In this document: positions 23,210 through 33,178 of the stretch, in pieces | Layout: each line of letters starts with the position of its first letter | Numbering within the stretch: position 1 is the stretch's first letter | From: Peromyscus leucopus | Lineage: Eukaryota > Chordata > Mammalia > Rodentia > Cricetidae | Length of the DNA: 64,000 nt | Direction: 5' to 3' | NCBI RefSeq assembly: GCF_004664715.2 | Contig: NC_051070.1 | Coordinates: 46,014,456 to 46,078,455 of the forward strand | Position numbers and translations under genes: made by a program | The notes under the pieces: model-generated | The model's input: the letters and a program-made list of their open reading frames with translations, nothing else | What the model was told of the DNA's origin: nothing | The model's database searches: none

Positions 23210-23569
23210 TGTGATAGTTTGACTGTAGGGTCCCCCTAATCTCATGGGGAGTGGCACTATCAGGAGGTATGGCTTTATTGAAATGGGTATAATCTTGTTG
23301 GAGGAAGTGTGTCACTGTGGGGGCAGGCTTTGAGGTTTCCTATTCTCAGGATACCACCCAGTATTTCAGTCAACTTCCTGTTGCCTGCAAGATGTAGGAC
23401 TCTCAGCTACTTCTTCAGCACCATGTCTGCCTGCAGGGCCCATGCTCCCTGCCATGATGATAACCGCCTGAAATTCTGAAACTGTAAGGGAGCTACACAA
23501 TTAAAAAGTTTCCTTATAAGAGTTGCTGTTGTCATGATATCTCTTCACAGCAATAAAAACCCTAAGACA
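23210..23569 (+). repeat. 5' LTR of the MaLR provirus
   Basis: Begins TGTGATAGTTTGACTG and ends CAATAAAAACCCTAAGACA. It carries the MT/ORR1-class landmarks GGAGTGGCACTATCAGGAGG, GTGTCACTGTGGGGGC, CTGCAAGATGTAGGACTCTC and CTGAAACTGTAAGGG. Confidence 0.9.
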
Positions 23570-23831
23570 GAAGTTGGTCCCAGGAGTGGAGTATTGCTGT
23601 GATAGGCCTGACTATGTTTTTATTTGGAGACTAATACGGACTTCGGGAGTTTGGATAAGGAAGGCAGTGGAATGCTTTAAGTATAGCCTAATGGACCATC
23701 TAAGTAGGAGCATAGAAGACAGTTGTGCTGAATGTGATGATGAACTGTGGGGATCGAGAGGTTTCAGAGGAGAAGAATGTTAGTATGTGGCCTAGAGACT
23801 GGTCTTGTGATATTTTGGTGCAGAAAGTGGC

Positions 23832-23850
23832 TTTTTTTTTTTTTTTTTTT
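23832..23850. repeat. poly(T) run of 19
   Basis: Homopolymer inside the MaLR interior. Confidence 0.97.
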
Positions 23851-24170
23851 GCCTTTCTCCTTTTTCTTTAATCCAAAGTAAAGAGTTTTGGATTAATACC
23901 ATTGGCAGAGAAAAATCTCAAAACAACACAGTATAGACTCTGTTGTGTGGTTATTAGTGTTAACTCTGATGAAGATTTATAATGAAAAGGAGCAAGCTGA
24001 GCAAGGAAAAATATTTGAGGAGAAAAAGAGCACCAGAAAGTGGAATGGAGCTAAGTCCTGTGTTGAAGTAGATAAACAGAGTAAGAAATGGAATAAAAGG
24101 AGTGGTGAGCTCAGGGCAAGATCCCACCCAGCTAAGTTTCCAACTTGTGGAAAGTAACGAAAGCTTTGAG

Positions 24171-24282
24171 TCGGGTGTAGCAAGGCACACCTTTATTCCC
24201 ATCAGTGAGATGGCAGAGCATAGTAGATCTCTGAGTTTGGGGCCAGCCTGGTCTACAGAACAAGTTTCAGGACAGCCAAGCT
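24171..24282 (+). mobile_element. B1-like segment inside the MaLR interior
   Basis: TCGGGTGTAGCAAGGCACAC, CAGTAGATCTCTG-like text and GCCAGCCTGGTCTACAGAAC match B1. It ends in AGGACAGCCAAGC with no A-tail, and no flanking duplication is visible. It may be part of this MaLR lineage, not a separate insertion. Confidence 0.75.
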
Positions 24283-24993
24283 TAGGCAGTGAAGGGCAGA
24301 AAGCTGGTGAAGATGTAATTAAATAAGGGGGCCATGTTCCAGCCCCAGCAAGCAGCAAAACTTGCTGTTAAGGATAGAAGAAAAGGGTTACAGAATTTCC
24401 CCTGGACATTAAGGAAAGCTGCTGAGGCTCGGCATGTGTCAGGGGTGTCCCTGAATGGAGGCTTAGTAGAGAGGCCATTGCATGAGGCGGTGAAACTGAA
24501 GTCTGAATTGCCTTGGAGAACCCAAAATGTTAGAGGTGCCAGAGTTGCTGGATACCTGCTGAGAAAAGCTGCTAACAAGGAGTGGAACCAGCCCAAGAAA
24601 AAGAAGTATGTTGCAGTCAACAAAGCTGAATGGAGTTGGAGATTTGATGAGCATTTTGACATCAGACATGGAGCTGCAGAGTTTGGAGATTGTCCAGTTG
24701 ATTTTCAGTTTTGCTTTGGTCCAGTATTTCCTCACTATGCTCCCTTCCCTGAGTTTTGGAATGGTAATGTATATCTTATGTCATTATATGTTGGAAGTAT
24801 GTGATCTGCTTTTTTATTTTGATTTTTACAGGTGATTATAGTTAAGAGATTGCATGAACCTCAGAAGAGACTTTGAACTTTGGACTTTAAAACATTGTTG
24901 AGATTGTGACAGACTATGAGGACTTTTGAAGTTGGATGAAATGCATTTCGCATTATGATACTGTTACAAGTTTATGGGGGCCAGGGAGTGGAA

Positions 24994-25346
24994 TGTGATA
25001 GTTTGAATGTAATTGGCCCCCAAAATCTCATAGGGAGTGGCATAATTAGGAACTGTGGCTTTGTTGGAGTGGGTGTGACCTTGTTGAAAGTGTGTCACTG
25101 TGGGGATGGGATTTGAGGTTTCCTATGCCCAGTAAACCATTCAATGTCTCAGTCTACTTCCTTTTGCCTGCAAGATATAGGACTCTCAGCTACTTCTCTA
25201 GCACCATGGTTACCTGCAGGCCACCATGCTCCCAGCTGTGATGATAATGGACTGAACCTCTGAAACTGTAAGCAAGCCACCTCCATTAAACGTTTTCTTT
25301 ATAAGATATGCTGTGGTCATGGTGTCTCTTCACCCTAACTAAGAAA
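24994..25346 (+). repeat. 3' LTR of the MaLR provirus
   Basis: Begins TGTGATAGTTTGAATG and ends CACCCTAACTAAGAAA. It is collinear with the 5' LTR but has lost the ACAGCAATAAAA segment near the end. The visible substitutions and indel between the LTRs indicate an old insertion. Confidence 0.9.
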
Positions 25347-25497
25347 GCCCCCAAACCAGTCATTAGTCAAGAACATCCCCCCAACCCAAAGACTTGTCTA
25401 CAAGGCAATCTTATTAAGGCATTTTCTCAATTGAGGTTTCCCCTTTCAAATGACCCAACCTTGTGTCAACTTGACAAGAAGATAGTCAGCAAAGTAG
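25347..25497 (-). mobile_element. ORR1 LTR, right half
   Basis: Continues the copy from 23209 with CATTAGTCAAGAACATCC, GGCATTTTCTCAATTGAGG and CTTGTGTCAACTTGACAAG. Confidence 0.85.
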
Positions 25498-25649
25498 TCT
25501 AAGTTATATTAGCAAATCACCAAGACTCAATGGCTTTAGTAATATATTTAAATCTATTCCAGCATAATGATTCAAGGAACTCAGATAGGGAAAAAGGGGA
25601 CAATGATTTCAGGAGCTTCTGGAATAATAGCATCCATTCCACTGAACAA

Positions 25650-25811
25650 AAAAAAGGAAAGAAAGAAAGAAAGAAAGAAAGAAAGGAAGGAAGGAAGGAA
25701 GGAAGGAAGGAAGGAAGGAAGAGGAAGGAAGGAAGGAAGGAAGGAAGGAAGGAAGGAAGGAAGGAAGGAAGGAAGGAAGGAAGGAAGGAAGGAAGGAAGG
25801 AAAGAAAGAGG
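25650..25811. repeat. (GAAA)n/(GGAA)n tetranucleotide array
   Basis: A short GAAA block leads into roughly 30 GGAA units, with one GAGGAAGG interruption near 25721, and ends with AAAGAAAG. The Lys/Arg/Glu/Gly-rich and Phe/Leu/Pro/Ser-rich frames here are artefacts. Confidence 0.98.
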
Positions 25812-26005
25812 AAGCCAGAAGCATTTGTAGAAGATTTTTACAAAGAGCTTCTATACACATGACCACACCCCACTACAGGGGAAGCTGGGAAACAGCAGCA
25901 TTAACTGTGCTTCTGAGACAGAGTGAATCTGGTGAACAGTTGCTTAGTGTTTAGCACCTGAGTCAAAAATACATACAAAACCCAGGAAGGCATGAAGAGG
26001 AATGG

Positions 26006-26347
26006 GGTCCTTTGAATAAGAATGGTTCCGAAGGCTCACATGTTTGAATACTTGGTCTCCAGTTGGTGTGAATGTTTGAAGAGGATTAAGAGGTATTGCC
26101 TTGTTGCAAAAGATATGTCACTGGGATGGGCTTTGAGGTTTCAAAAGTCCAGACCATTCCCAGTGTCTCTCTGCCTCCTACTTGCTGATTAAGATGTGGA
26201 TTCTCAGCTGCTCCTGCCGCCATGCACTTGTTCTGCCATCATGGACTCTGACCCTCTCAGAAACTGTAAGCCAAAATCAAACACTTTCTTCCATAAGTTG
26301 TCTTGGTCATGATGTTTTGTCACAACAATAGAAAAGTAACTAAGATA
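26006..26347 (+). mobile_element. MT-type MaLR LTR
   Basis: TTTGAATACTTGGTCTCCAG, then ATGTCACTGGGATGGGCTTTG, TTAAGATGTGGATTCTCAGC, CTCAGAAACTGTAAGCC and CTTGGTCATGATGTTTTGTC, ending AAGTAACTAAGATA, is the landmark order of this class. Confidence 0.85.
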
Positions 26348-26529
26348 ATGAGTAAAAAAGATTTCAGAGAACAATGAAGAACTCAAGAGGCCAAGCTGAT
26401 GAGACCCATTTCAGAGCTTAAAAGACGAGAGAAAAACTGAGATTAAAAAGAGGATTCAGAGAATCAGAATAACAATAAAAATAAAACCAGGAAATTGCCC
26501 GAGATGCTGGGTGGACAGATGCAGGAGTG
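26348..26529. other. unassigned A-rich sequence
   Basis: Nothing recognisable. Confidence 0.4.
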
Positions 26530-26720
26530 AGTACAAATTTAATCATTAAGCATTGAGTCTGTCTCCGACAAGCTGACACACTCTGGGTACTTCCAATATT
26601 TAGATGAAATATGAGCCAAATTTCATTTAAGAGAAAATGGCAAAATCAGCTGCTCCAAAAGCAGCTTTTCATTCTCATGCAAATGGACTGCTTCAGGGCT
26701 ACGTATCATTGTATTCATTT
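26530..26720. other. unique block with octamer site and hairpin
   Basis: Contains a perfect octamer ATGCAAAT at 26677-26684 and a 7 bp perfect hairpin (AGCTGCT 26648-26654, loop CCAAA, AGCAGCT 26660-26666). No repeat family is recognised. A regulatory role is speculative. Confidence 0.3.
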
Positions 26721-28601
26721 TTTTTCTGATTCAGTTTTATGTCCATACATCAACCTACACAGATAAAATGTACATACTGCATCAAAATTCTATGTGACCT
26801 TACAGACATAAACATATTAACGTGACGATGAGTGAATATAGGCCTGTCTCTGTATACACAGGCACTCAGGACTTTCAGAATTCTTTACCACAATGCAATT
26901 CTGTTTTGCTTCCATTCTTCCATGGCTCTCCATGCTCTCTTCTTTTCCAAGCCTTTGTCTCCACCATTCAACCTAAACCTCTTCACAGTGAGAAGACTAA
27001 AGACAAGATGCTAACTTCTATGACATTTCAAACCCTGCTCCATTTTTACAAAATACATATGAGTCTGTAGCCCAGGACAGTCCATAAGCATGTGCATGAT
27101 CCCTTTTTGGCTCTTATACACAGGAGGCCTCAGCTAGAAAGATAAGAACCCGTAATCTCTGGCACATCACATCATCAAACAGCAGAGTGGTATACATCAC
27201 TCTACCTTCTACTTTCTCTTGAGAACATAAGGATTTTGAGGTCCAAAGATGATTCGGAGAGGTCTGCATCAAGAATACTCATTTTGCCAGAATGATTGTC
27301 AGTCTTGCTTATAAATAAGATTGAGGGAAAAGAGACAAGCAGAGTTTAAAAAGATCATCGGTCCAGAAGGTACACAGATAGTAAAGATAATAAAGCTGAT
27401 AAACTGTTGCCAAGCTTAAACTATTAACATACTCAATGTGACCAAGCATTTATAAGCCTGACTTCAAACACCATGATATTCAATAAATGTAAATCGAAGA
27501 GAACAACGACGCTGCCCACTTTCCTCACTTGGCAACACTTGGTTGGCAATTCCGTAGCGGAGGCCACACATGCTCTTTGTCACTTACTCCTTTCCATGGC
27601 GTAACTCATGTCAGGTATGAATTTAACAACTGGAACTAGCTTCTCGGTGAGCAAATTAAGTCTGTGTTCTATTTGAGAGGTGATACATGTAATCAAAGAA
27701 AACCTTTGGACAGTTACATTTGTGCCCTGGCTTCTGAAATGAGATTTTCCATCAGCTCCAGCCAAGAACTTTTTCATATTATGACTTCTACAGGGTTTTC
27801 ATTATTCAATGTCTGCAAGCTTCAAATCTCATCTGCAAGGTACATCTAGAAACCTGTTGATGATACAGATAATGTATGGAATAGGAAAGCCATAACTTTC
27901 CCCTCTCTGTGTTAAATACTTTGAAGAACATTCTGGAATCTGTCAGCTAGTGTAGGGGAAAAAAAGGGGGCAGGAGTGGGAGTCGAGTGGGGTGAGATGA
28001 TGTGTACACTCCCTGGGCAGTCGGTCAAAGGAACAAGTAGTGCAATATTCACTATTTGAACATTAAATCGAACGCCTTGAGGTGGCACCTGGGCTGAAAC
28101 CTATCCACTTTGTTTAATCACATCTTTCACAGCTGTCAGCTTCCCGGACCTGCAAGAATGAAGCTGACCAGAACTTGCTCTTCACAAGACATTTCCATCT
28201 CCTCGTCTAGGGACTGAAGACATTAACTGTTCTGCTCTCCCAGCTGCACTGTCCATCCTTCTTTACAAATCACCACCCGCACATCTCTCATCCACCTCTG
28301 CTCCTTCTCTTTGTCACTCCCATCTTAGTCCAGGTCCCTGTCACCTTCTACAGAAACTCCTGATCAGGAGAAACCTTGCCTAGTTGGTGATTCTTCTAAA
28401 ATCCTTCCAATTCATCTTCAACAACAACAAAACCACCCAAAATATATCTACAACAAAAACAGAGTGTTTCTCACATCTGCTTAAAACACGTGATACTATT
28501 TCAGACTAAATCTACATTAATTATATGACAGGAGAAAACCCTCCAAACACCATAGGAGCGAACTTGGCCCAGCTTTTTGTTGTGCCTCATATTACTGCAT
28601 A

Positions 28602-28602
<1 letters not shown>
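26721..28602. other. unassigned sequence
   Basis: No gene, RNA or repeat recognised. Frames at 26822-27070 and 27580-27849 have no recognisable content. Confidence 0.4.

Positions 28603-28653
<51 letters not shown>
28603..28653. repeat. (AC)25 microsatellite
   Basis: Uninterrupted AC dinucleotides. Confidence 0.98.
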
Positions 28654-28655
<2 letters not shown>

Positions 28656-28832
28656 AGAGCCAAGTCTTATTTCTAAGGCTTCACTCACACTCAAGTCTGT
28701 CCACTTCTTCATCATCCCCAACTCTCTCTTAGGCACTGCTACCTGCTACGCCCTCCAAGTTCCTTCACGCTCACCTCCTAGAAGCAAGCCTCACTCTCAG
28801 ACTCCCCACTCTCGAAGCAACCCTAAGATTTC

Positions 28833-29217
28833 TGTAGCACGAATCCTAATCGGTCTTAGTAATAAAAACCCGGAGCCAGATATCAGGGTGAATGCTGAAA
28901 GATCAGAGAATCAAGCCACAGCCACCTCTCACCTCACCAACTCCTCAGCCAAAAGGGACTGAGCTCCCGCCTCCTCCCCTCTTATATTCCTCCCTCTGCC
29001 CAGCCACATCACTTCCTGTCTCAACCTTCCTGGTGCTGGCATTAAAGGTATGTGTGCCTCCCAAGTACTGGGAGCAAAGGCAGGAGATCTCAAATGCTGG
29101 GATTAAAGGTGTGTGTGCCACTACTGCCTAGCCTTTATGAATAAACTAGGGGCTGGCTTTGCCCTCTGATCTTCAGACAAGCTTTATTTGTTAGAGCACA
29201 TACATAATATCACCACA
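28833..29217 (-). mobile_element. solo ERV LTR (ERVK-like, with SINE-like segment)
   Basis: The plus strand runs TGTAGCACGAATCC to TATCACCACA, so the LTR is reversed. Read in its own sense it has TGTGGTGATATTATG, AATAAAGCTTGTCTGAAG, two B1-like CCTTTAATCCCAGC/CCTTTAATGCCAGC motifs, a TATAAGAGGGG promoter-like box and GGGTTTTTATTACTAAGACC near the 3' end. Flanking hexamers (GATTTC and TATTTG) match only partly. Confidence 0.75.
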
Positions 29218-29353
29218 TATTTGTTTGATAATCCATCCTTGTATCTCTGAATAAGCCAATGGTAATAAAGAGCTATGGGATGAAATAGAAGAAGCAGAAT
29301 TATATCCAAGGACCCATGGAAACTTTGTGTATGATAAAAAAAAAAAAAACTAG

Positions 29354-29598
29354 GGACGGGAGAGATGGCTCAGTGGACTGGAGAGATGGCTCAGTGGTTA
29401 AGAGCACTGGATTCTCTTCCAGAGGACCGGGGTTTGATTCCCAGCACCCACATGGCAGCTCACAACTGTCTGTAACTCCAGCTCCAGGGGATCAAACACC
29501 ACCTTCTGGCCTGCAGGGCACCAGTTGCACACATCATGCTCAGACACATATGTAGGCAAAACACCCACAAGCATAAAAATAAATAATTTAAAAAAATG
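29354..29598 (+). mobile_element. B2/B3-type SINE with duplicated head
   Basis: The 5' head GGAGAGATGGCTCAGTGG appears twice in a row (29358-29376 and 29379-29397) before TTAAGAGCACTGGATTCTC. The remainder reads normally through CCAGAGGACCGGGGTTTG, CACATGGCAGCTCACAAC and an ATAAAAATAAATAATTT tail. Confidence 0.9.
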
Positions 29599-29599
29599 G

Positions 29600-30600
29600 A
29601 AAACTGTGGATTCTAAAATAATAGTGTTGGAATAAGCAATATAGAAAAATAATTTATGATCCTTACCAACTATGTCTCTCCCAAATTAATTCCAAATAGT
29701 TTAATAATCACAGAACTGGAGGAAAATTTTAGGGACAATTTCTATAATCTTAGGGCAAGAAGATTTTCCCCAGGAATGATTTTTCAGTCCAATACTCCAG
29801 GTCAATACATTTGATTAATTAAGTATCTCTTCAATGGAGGGACTGTTCTAAGTTCAAGTGAAAAGACAACAATCATGGGGAGTTGTGCATATTTGGCACA
29901 TTGCCTAGTACCTAATTTATATTGAGTTAATCGGCAGAGGGCTAATCTCTGTAATATGTAAAGAGCTCTTGTAAAGCGAAACAAAACAAACAAAAACCCA
30001 AAACCTGCTGCCAGAAAAGGTAAGCCAGACGACCAGAAAAGCACACAAATGCCTCTGAATTGCCTGGAAGTATTTAAACTTCAAAATAAAATACATTCGA
30101 ACTTGCAATGGTGATTGCGTAGAGAACTAAGGATTGAAGGATGCCGAAGAATTAATGAAGGCCAGGCAAAGTGGACACCATCAAACCCCACCACGGGAAA
30201 GTGAACTGATCAAAATCTCTCACAAACAGTGGAAAAGTACTCAGAATCTTCATCAGAATTTATCCTAGTAAACAACTTAAGTGTCATCAAGAAGTCAAAA
30301 ATTATAGTAACTCTTTGAACAGTAAACCTAGTCATGTTATTTAATAATAATATCATATACCAATAAATCAGGGTTAATTATGCATGTTACAAATTTTTCA
30401 AAATTTGGGTTAAAATAATATAGCTCTATTTTTAAAATAAGTATGTTTATATGCTCAGAAGAAAAGGAAAGCCAAAACAAAAACCCTTAGAATATTTAGT
30501 AAAATGTATATTATTATCTCTAAAAGGTGGGAATGGGAATCTTTCAAACCTTTCTTTCATCACACATCTGAAGTTTATATGATTGTTTTTTACAAATAGC
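29600..30600 (+). mobile_element. old L1 (L1M) ORF2 end and 3' UTR
   Basis: CAAATTAATTCCAAATAG, ATAATCTTAGGGCAAGAAGA, GAGGGCTAATCTCTGTAATATG and CTCTAAAAGGTGGGAATGGG are in the order of L1 reverse-transcriptase end followed by the 3' UTR. Many stops and deletions; not functional. Confidence 0.65.
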
Positions 30601-30618
30601 ATGTATATATTTAGAGAG

Positions 30619-30987
30619 TGCCCTGGTTGTTACACAGGATTCCTATGAGATTACAGATGACTTTGCTCAGCCTTTGACCAGTCATTTGGTTATAGGTCAG
30701 TACAGAAAGGAAAGTCCGTTGAGACAGCCTCTCTCCCAAGATACTCTGTCTCACCTTGAACCAACAATTTCAGGAAGGAAAGATGGGCAGAGGGACTTAT
30801 AGTCCCCTACAGCTGCAATGATTTCATCATTCCCAAGCCCCTGACCCACCCCTATAAAGGGTCACAGCCAACTTTTTCCCTGGGGCAGACTCCTCAATTT
30901 TCCACAGGAAAGAGACTGTCCATGGCTGTGTATGCTAATAAACACAATCCCATCCATTGAAGGTCTCTTCTACCTTCTAGCTCTACA
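30619..30987 (+). mobile_element. possible class I ERV solo LTR
   Basis: A TATA-like CCCCTATAAAGGG (about 30850) precedes AATAAACAC (about 30937) at a spacing normal for an LTR. Candidate ends are TGCCCTGG and CTCTACA. I cannot name a family, and no target duplication is clear. Confidence 0.4.
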
Positions 30988-31282
30988 CTGCCTCAGAATT
31001 CTAAATTTATAACAAAAATCATTATTAACAGTTACCACTATTTAAAAAAAAAAAAAGAAGACAAAATCCTGTCTACATATGCATAGATTTAAAGGGACCA
31101 CATGTCTTTAACTTAATTATAGCAATTGCAAAGTAGGACTCTCCAAGCACATCCACAGGACTACCTAAATTCCTCTGAACCAATATTATCAATTTCCTTA
31201 TCTGAACCATTCTCATGCACAAGACAATTTACTGCATTTTTGCATGGCTCCAGTAATGGACTTGACTGGGGTAAGGAGGTAC

Positions 31283-31762
31283 TGAAAAAAACGACAGACA
31301 GAGGCACACAAAGTCAGAAAGGGGCGGGGGTTGGGAGGGGCGTTGGGTGGTCAGGGCTACTGGAGAAACTTCAGCCTTCAGGAAGCTCAGTGTGTTTATT
31401 ATACAGAGTTGAACAGAGAGGCAGGGTTATACACACAGCCGAAAAAGAAAGGCAGGGTTATTATAGACAGACACACTAGCAGACAGGATTTACAGAATAC
31501 AGCAGCATCAAGGAAACCCGTTCAGCTCATCTCAGGAGGAGCAGTCTTTGTAAGGAAACAATCTTCAGGCTGTAAATACCTGGGAGGAGGAAGCTGTGGT
31601 GGGCATTTTCTGCACTCGCTGTCAACACATTTGGTCCCTGGAGGATGGCTCTGCCATCCCTCTGAGCTTGAAGCTTTGGGACTCTTGACATGGCCATACC
31701 CATGTCAACAGTACACACGGACTCAGGACTTCCCTCACTCGGGGCTTTCTTTGCTCCCCACA
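31283..31762 (-). mobile_element. ERVK-like solo LTR, reversed
   Basis: On the minus strand the element starts TGTGGGGAGCAAAGAAAG, has CTCTGTATAATAAACACAC as the polyadenylation region, and ends CTGTCGTTTTTTTCA. Two near-identical GGCAGGGTTAT segments lie at about 31420 and 31452 (plus strand). No clear 6 bp duplication was found. Confidence 0.6.
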
Positions 31763-31890
31763 AAAGGCGGCTTCCGTTCTGATTCCAGAGCACAAAATGA
31801 ATTGCTTTGTACTCTATGGCTGATCAGTTTCATAACACAAGAGGTGAGATGGCCCCCACCACCCCCAACTCATTTACCTGTTTTATCATT

Positions 31891-31909
31891 AAAAAAAAAA
31901 AAAAAAAAA
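31891..31909. repeat. poly(A) run
   Basis: An A run of about 19; no associated SINE is recognised. Confidence 0.9.
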
Positions 31910-32214
31910 CATGAAGACCTTTTAGGCTGAAAGAGAAATCCATGAAGGAGTCATCAAGATGTGCTGCAAGCCTTGTCCGTGTTTCTTGTTGTTTTACAGC
32001 TAAATCACTAATAGTTCTCACAAAAGCTGATGGGCATCGGAAGAACAGGAAAAATGAACCAACCAAAATGTCAACTAACTGAGCTTCAAATTCCAGATTT
32101 GACTGTACAATAGAAACTGAGGTCTACCATTTTAAAAATGGGATTCCATCAACCACGGGAGCAGAGGGAAGCTGGGACTCAGTGACTGGTCGGAGAACAA
32201 AAGAAGTAAAAGTT
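31910..32214. other. unassigned sequence
   Basis: Nothing recognisable. Confidence 0.4.
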
Positions 32215-32385
32215 ATTTATAGTGACCTTTTAATGTTTACCTTAGAGCTGCTAATCAGATGTAAATTGTCACCCCATGGATATGCATAATCAACTTTATT
32301 CCCTTTGCTAATTGAGAAATAGAGCTGTTAATGTCAAGAAACATTTGAAAAATGTACCAAGCTTGCTCAATAGAGCAAGTTCTTT
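32215..32385. other. unique AT-rich block with TAAT cores and hairpin
   Basis: Several homeodomain-type cores (CTAATCAG, GCATAATC, GCTAATTGAG, GTTAATG) lie within 80 bp. A perfect hairpin follows: CTTGCTC 32362-32368, AATA loop, GAGCAAG 32373-32379. No repeat family is visible, so it is a candidate conserved noncoding element. Confidence 0.35.
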
Positions 32386-32997
32386 TTAAAAGTCACAGTT
32401 TCCATATGGTGAAATCATGGAGATTAGGCTTAGGGGAAAAAAAGAGAGAGGGGGGAAAAAAGAAGACAAAAAAGACTAATTTGTAATAGAGATAGTCTAT
32501 GAAAAGAAAAACAAAAACACACTTTAATAACCTCACATTTAGGAAATTTGACCACTTCTTATACTCAAAATTAACCCCTCATTCCATTTCCTTCACAGCT
32601 CCTTGCAGGCTGAGCCTACATGACCCATCTGCACAGGCACCAGCTGAGAAGTCGGCGGCCACGCCCTTCGGTCACTGTGGTCCCTAAGGGCAGTCTTTCT
32701 GTTAGCAGAAACCTTGGGAGCCCCAGGGTGGGCATCACATGTTAACACGGAAGGTGGGGTCCCCCTTCCGTAAAGGTTCTCACTCTTTAACAAAATAGTC
32801 TGAAAACGGACTCAGAAGGAACTCCACAGACATTTCTACTAGGATTGGAGAGAAAATCAACAGAGCAGGAAACCGGGAGTCCACTGAGAAGAAGCCCTTC
32901 ACTTCCTCAGCAGCCACGTGTAAGCAGGGAGGAACTTAGGAAAGAGAGAGGAAGCCCAATGTGTCAGGGACCGTGTGCTTAGGAAGGCAATAGAAAG
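32386..32997. other. unassigned sequence
   Basis: A/G-rich patch at 32440-32475; no gene or repeat recognised. Confidence 0.4.
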
Positions 32998-33115
32998 CCA
33001 GTCCCTTGGGAGGCAGAGGCAGGCAGATCTCTGTGAGTTCGAGGCCAGACTGGTCTAAAAGCAAGTTCTAGAACATCCACAAAAGTTACACAGAGAAACC
33101 CTATCTTGGAGGGGG
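32998..33115 (+). mobile_element. 5'-truncated B1
   Basis: CTTGGGAGGCAGAGGCAGGC, CTGTGAGTTCGAGGCCAG and CACAGAGAAACCCTATCTTG are present, followed by an A/G-rich tail to about 33178. The 5' GGTGGCGCACGCC part is missing. Confidence 0.92.
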
Positions 33116-33178
33116 AAAAAAGGGAAAAGAAAAGAAAAGAAAAGAAAAGCAATAGAAAGAAGAAAAAGAGAAAGTTAC

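Larger units (their letters stand above)
23210..25346 (+). mobile_element. MaLR (MT-type) provirus with both LTRs
   Basis: Two similar LTRs (23210-23569 and 24994-25346) flank a ~1.4 kb interior. The interior starts at GAAGTTGGTCCCAGGAGTGG, typical of MaLR, and ends with a purine-rich tract GGGGGCCAGGGAGTGGAA just before the second LTR. MaLRs are nonautonomous ERVL relatives with no functional retroviral genes, and I see none here. Flanking GCCCT (23205-23209) and GCCCC (25347-25351) fit a 5 bp target duplication. The host site is a reverse ORR1 LTR. A B1-like segment lies inside at 24171-24282. The open frame at 24334-24801 belongs to the interior. Confidence 0.9.

Noticed and set aside
25530..25866. 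Lys/Arg/Glu/Gly-rich and Phe/Leu/Pro/Ser-rich ORFs
   Set aside because: They translate the GGAA/GAAA array.
29354..29450. tRNA gene suggested by box A/B-like sequence
   Set aside because: The box-like sequence belongs to a B2/B3-type SINE; no cloverleaf with an anticodon arm is apparent.
30619..30987. Pol II gene promoter from TATAAAGG
   Set aside because: The TATA-to-AATAAA spacing fits an LTR better than a host gene promoter.
31331..31930. 199-codon frame
   Set aside because: It lies mostly antisense in an LTR and ends in a poly(A) run; no recognisable domain.
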